Translations under genes and position numbers: made by a program
Shown here: positions 60,901 through 64,000 of the stretch, one piece after another
How the letters are laid out: every line of letters begins with the position of its first letter
Numbering within the stretch: the first letter of the stretch is position 1
The notes under the pieces: generated by a model
Databases searched by the model: none
What the model was told of the DNA's origin: nothing
The model's input: only the letters and a program-made list of their open reading frames with translations
Source of the DNA: Chamaea fasciata
Taxonomy: Eukaryota > Chordata > Aves > Passeriformes > Sylviidae
Reading direction: 5' to 3'
Assembly (NCBI GenBank): GCA_029207755.1
Contig: JARCOQ010000005.1
Location: 54,463,563 to 54,527,562, forward strand
DNA: 64,000 bases

Positions 60901-63351
60901 TCCTTAATGCCTTAGGAGTGTTTAAAGTTTGTTCTGGTTCTAGAAAAAATTTTTCTTGGCAAGTTTCTTCTGTGGGTTGGATACATATAGGACCATATCA
61001 TGCTTACTGTCAAAGGATACATTGCACATGAGTGGTTTGTACAATAAATAGAAAAGATGAAGTTTGACAGCTTTGAACCTTGATACCAGACAATCACCTG
61101 TCATGCATTTTGTTTATCCTTTATTTTTTTCGACACATCCTTGGTATCTTTTGTAAGCAAGCAGAAGTTTCTTCTGGAAAAATATAACTCTTCCCATACA
61201 CTGAATACGTTGCAGATCTGCAAGTCCTTGTCAAAACCCGTACATTGATTTTTACCCCATATTTCTGTGCCCCTGTTTTTGTGTTCCCCCTGGTTCATGC
61301 GTGAGAGCTAGAGGCAGGGCTGTGGTTGGTAGGGTCAGATGTGGCAGTGGGATGGTACAAAGTGATAGGCAAGGCTAAACTTTTAGCCCCTTCACTGAAA
61401 GTTTACTTTGTTAGAGAAATGCCTAATTGTATCTTGTTTGGTTATCATTAGGATTTTGGTGAATTTATGAGGGAAAACCGATTAACTCCTTTTCTAGAGC
61501 CCAGATATAAGATCGATGGAAGTCTTGAAATTCCATTGGAACGTGCAAAAGATCAGTTAGAGAAACATACTCGTTACTGGCCTATGATTATTTCTCAGAC
61601 CACCATCTTCAACATGCAAGCTGTAAGTAACCTGGGCTGTGTAAATTTGTTCTGTTCCTAGATTAAATTTCCCCTTGTCACTTGATGAAATACCAACTCT
61701 CTGGGGTGATTAATCCCTTGCTGTAAAATCAGTTTATTTTCGGCTTTATTTTTCCTGAAGTAACTCTGTATTTAATGCAGTAGATTCTTGGAATGCTATT
61801 TAAATAAAATGATTTGAACCTGACAGTTCCAGTTCTTCTGGGTAAAGAAAGGATCTGCTTATACTTAGAGTTAGTACTAAACTGGGGATTAGAGGGTGAG
61901 GTTTTGTTGCGTGTTGTTTCATTGCCTTTAATTTTTTTCTCCCTGTTGCTCTCCTGTGACACACACACACATTTTCTTGTTGTTCATTTCTGTTTTGTCT
62001 TGCAGGTAGTGCCATTAGCCAGTGTGATTGTAAAGGAAGCAATGACTGATGAGGATGTGCTGAATTGTCAAAAAACAATATACAATTTGGTGGACATGGA
62101 GAGGAAGAACGATCCATTGCCGATTTCAACAGTTGGTACCAGAGGAAAGGGGCCAAAAAGGTTACATGCATATCTCTCCTTGTTGTTTGTGGACTATTTT
62201 CAGAAATAGTCTGTTGACAGTGTTTTCATACCAAATTTTTAAAATATAGCTAAAAGTAATACGTAGTAAACTAAATGCTGTATGTGCACAACCCAAATGC
62301 TGTGAGTGCTTCACGTGTATCATTTAGGGGATGTAACAGTAGTGATATTGCTGTATGTTAGGGAAAGAACATAGATAATTTTATTACCTAAAAATTTAAA
62401 TATTTAAAAAAATAAGAAGTCAAAGATAGTTACCAGCAAAGGTGAGAAATTGATACAAATTGGACAGATAAAGTGGAATAATTTCAAATAATAATAGTAA
62501 TGAAAACTTAAGTCTATTGTAAATAATGGTGCATTAAAACTGGGATATATTTGGATCCTTTTGGAACAGTTATTTAAAATATGGGATACTTCTTTAAAAT
62601 AAGCATAGAATATTCTGATCCCTTAATCACTGGGATGTGATCATTGTGTTTCCAAGAATTGATTGTAAAGAAATTCAGCTCCCAATTTGCCTACATGACT
62701 GGGAGTTGTTGATAGTTGTGTGGTGCAATTCATTCTTGTTTTTTTAACCCAAATAATGTAATAATTAATTTGTATGTCAGAACATGAGTGGCCCTCTGAT
62801 GTTGCATTGTTAGCAAGCACCTGAGAGATTTCACGAGTGCCTTTTGACAGTGAGATCTTGTGGAACAATATGATTTCAATGGACATAATCCATTTCAATT
62901 TAAACTCTACTCTTGGTGTTAACTGGGAAACGTTCAAGTGGTTTCAAGCAGAGAGTAATCCCAGGTGGAGAGGCCTCCAGTACAGGAGGGCCGATAATCT
63001 CTTTGGAGTTATTTTTGGTTTGGGGGTTCTGTTTTGTTTCTTAGGGTCTGCATTCATTCAGTCAGTAGTTGGATGATTTTGGAAATCCTCCACATGACCA
63101 GTGTTTCCTGGCCCTTTCAGAGATGAGCAGTACCGCATTATGTGGAACGAGCTGGAGACCCTTGTCCGGGCACACATCAACAACTCTGACAAACACCAGC
63201 GAGTCCTCGAGTGTCTCATGGCGTGCAGGAGTAAACCCCCAGAAGAGGAGGAGCGCAAGAAACGAGGCAGAAAGAGAGAAGACAAAGAGGACAAGTCAGA
63301 GAAGCTGGGCAAAGACTATGAGTCTGATAAGCCATGGCAGGAATCAGAGAG
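50437..63351 (+). CDS. INTS13: Integrator complex subunit 13 (asunder), 3' end outside window
   Basis: INTS13 acts in the Integrator complex, which cleaves nascent snRNA and other RNA polymerase II transcripts; it pairs with INTS14 and INTS10, and its fly orthologue asunder is needed for dynein localisation in mitosis and meiosis. Coding exons: 50437-50661, 51576-51650, 52361-52563, 52883-52963, 54134-54224, 55227-55355, 56995-57079, 58892-58981, 59446-59535, 60519-60697, 61452-61622, 62006-62160 and 63121-63351. Together they give 601 codons plus two bases against 706 residues I recall for human. The start [19 protein letters not shown] matches the family and follows acceptor ACAG by 7 bases. 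The N-terminal half is von Willebrand A-like; a basic KKRGRKR (residues 571-577) fits a nuclear signal. Exon 52361-52563 has 66 of 67 codons ending in G or C, unlike its neighbours. The last exons lie beyond 64,000. Confidence 0.96.
52527..52620. repeat. INTS13: 47-bp tandem duplication across an INTS13 splice donor
   Basis: Copy 1 (52,527-52,573) contains the last 37 bases of the third coding exon and the start of its intron. Copy 2 (52,574-52,620) repeats all of it with only a few changes, including a second AG|GTGGGG donor-like site after 52,610. Use of the second donor would add 47 bases and shift the frame. Confidence 0.9.
54603..54716. repeat. G/T-rich low-complexity tract
   Basis: About 110 bases almost wholly of G and T on the plus strand, with repeated GGGTTTTGGG- and GGTTTTTTG-type runs. 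It lies in the INTS13 intron after exon 54134-54224. It is a possible quadruplex former in sense RNA. Confidence 0.7.
54954..55017. repeat. Poly(T) tract, ~64 bases with GTTGTTG interruption
   Basis: Thirty-seven T, then GTTGTTG, then about 20 T. It lies about 200 bases before the INTS13 exon at 55,227. It may be the inverted tail of a lost retroposon or a simple expansion; length is likely unreliable. Confidence 0.9.
55505..55528 (+). other. INTS13: Candidate 24-nt in-frame microexon of INTS13
   Basis: Within the INTS13 intron 55,356-56,994, a long polypyrimidine tract ends in CTTAG at 55,504. The next 24 bases contain no stop and are followed by GTTAGT at 55,529. Both flanking introns would be phase 0, so inclusion would insert PTFNVCDQ between residues 268 and 269 without changing the frame. 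I do not recall this peptide in known INTS13; only the splice-site pattern supports it. Confidence 0.35.
57331..57386 (+). mobile_element. CR1 3' tail fragment
   Basis: GGGTTGGACTCGAGGATCTT, then a GGAGGTCTCTTCCAACCTGG block and GTGATTCTGTGATTG: the forward CR1 3' terminus without the body. It lies in the INTS13 intron after exon 56995-57079. Confidence 0.85.
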
Positions 63352-64000
63352 GTATGTTTTCTAAAGTGAAATCTAACTGTAGCATAATTTTTGTTCTTAG
63401 TTGTTAGCCACTTAGCTGGGTGTTTCAGCTTGAGGAGTTCCTGCTGTTGGATTCTATCATAACCACGCTATCAGATATTAAACTGCTTTATGGAAATCTA
63501 AACCGTGGCTGAAAAGGTGGGACAAGCAGTTGTTTTCTTTTAAGCTGTAGGTAGTTCAGTGTTCAGGTTGATTAAACAACCCAGCTTGATTTGGCTCTTC
63601 TCTTCAGCTGATCATCAAGATTAATGCCCATTTACCTCCTGTCTGTAATTCATGTTGTTATTGTTGCTTGTCTAAGTGGCAAGCACCTGTCAGTCTGTTC
63701 TGTATTCCTCCTTTCAAACTACTTTCTGCAGAGATCCAAAAAGCTCATAGTAATAAGCTTAATTTGCATGTGTTTTGTGCATGCTGGGATCATTTAGGCT
63801 AGGAGGGCCTTTTCATCTACACTGCTGTCACCATGCTGATGGCATTCCGTGCCTTCCTGTGAATGGTCATTCCTACAACTTTGCTTTCACACATGGAACA
63901 GAAATGGGGACTGAGATAAAATGGATTTGGTGTGAATGGGTCTGAATTCACCTCGAATAGATAATAAGAAATTGTATGGTATTTCTATATGTATATATTT
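63352..64000 (+). other. INTS13: INTS13 intron running off the window
   Basis: AT-rich sequence after the GTATGT donor at 63,352. No further exon was recognised before the window ends; the remaining family sequence (about 105 residues, including the C-terminal region that contacts the cleavage module) must lie further right. Confidence 0.8.

Noticed and set aside
1..64000. CRISPR arrays, operons, insertion sequences, tRNA or rRNA genes
   Set aside because: The window is spliced vertebrate DNA; no regular spacer array was seen, nor any cloverleaf-forming sequence with A and B boxes, nor rRNA-like sequence.

Overview
This is vertebrate nuclear DNA, almost certainly from a bird. Genes are split into short exons with GT-AG introns. 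CR1 non-LTR retrotransposon copies, many ending in the avian-type ATTCTATGA tail, are the main interspersed repeat. Gene order matches the human 12p11.23 block read in reverse (C12orf71/STK38L side, MED21, TM7SF3, FGFR1OP2, INTS13). The species cannot be named from the sequence. Orthologue comparisons rest on remembered family sequences, not on a search.

Layout: 1-11.0 kb is intergenic, with two copies of an unclassified direct repeat and two long CR1 copies. MED21 (minus strand, 4 coding exons, 144 aa) lies at 11.58-14.58 kb. TM7SF3 (plus strand, 12 coding exons, 563 aa) lies at 15.75-32.01 kb, with a poly(A) signal at 33,950. A convergent spacer at 34.0-36.7 kb carries a second copy of an odd CR1-tailed repeat. 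FGFR1OP2 (minus strand) has its poly(A) signal at 36,764, five coding exons at 38.98-44.94 kb (215 aa) and a likely 5' exon at 47.79 kb. INTS13 (plus strand) starts in a CpG-rich first exon near 48.9-49.4 kb. It has 13 coding exons at 50.44-63.35 kb (601 codons plus two bases), and its last ~105 codons lie beyond the window. All exon junctions were read by eye; phases join in frame and lengths agree with the families.

The genes form two divergent pairs (MED21/TM7SF3 and FGFR1OP2/INTS13), each with CpG-rich promoters separated by CR1 sequence. Their products act in different processes: Mediator (MED21), Integrator (INTS13), a STRIPAK-linked coiled-coil protein (FGFR1OP2) and a seven-pass membrane protein (TM7SF3). 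The linkage is conserved synteny rather than an operon.

No new multi-gene system was found. The best leads are: a perfect 28-bp hairpin in an FGFR1OP2 intron; a candidate 24-nt in-frame microexon in INTS13; a 47-bp tandem duplication that copies an INTS13 splice donor; four TCTCGCGAGA palindromes in the FGFR1OP2/INTS13 promoters; a two-copy chimeric repeat with a non-CR1 head and a CR1 tail; and exon-sized islands of nearly pure G/C third positions in MED21 and INTS13.
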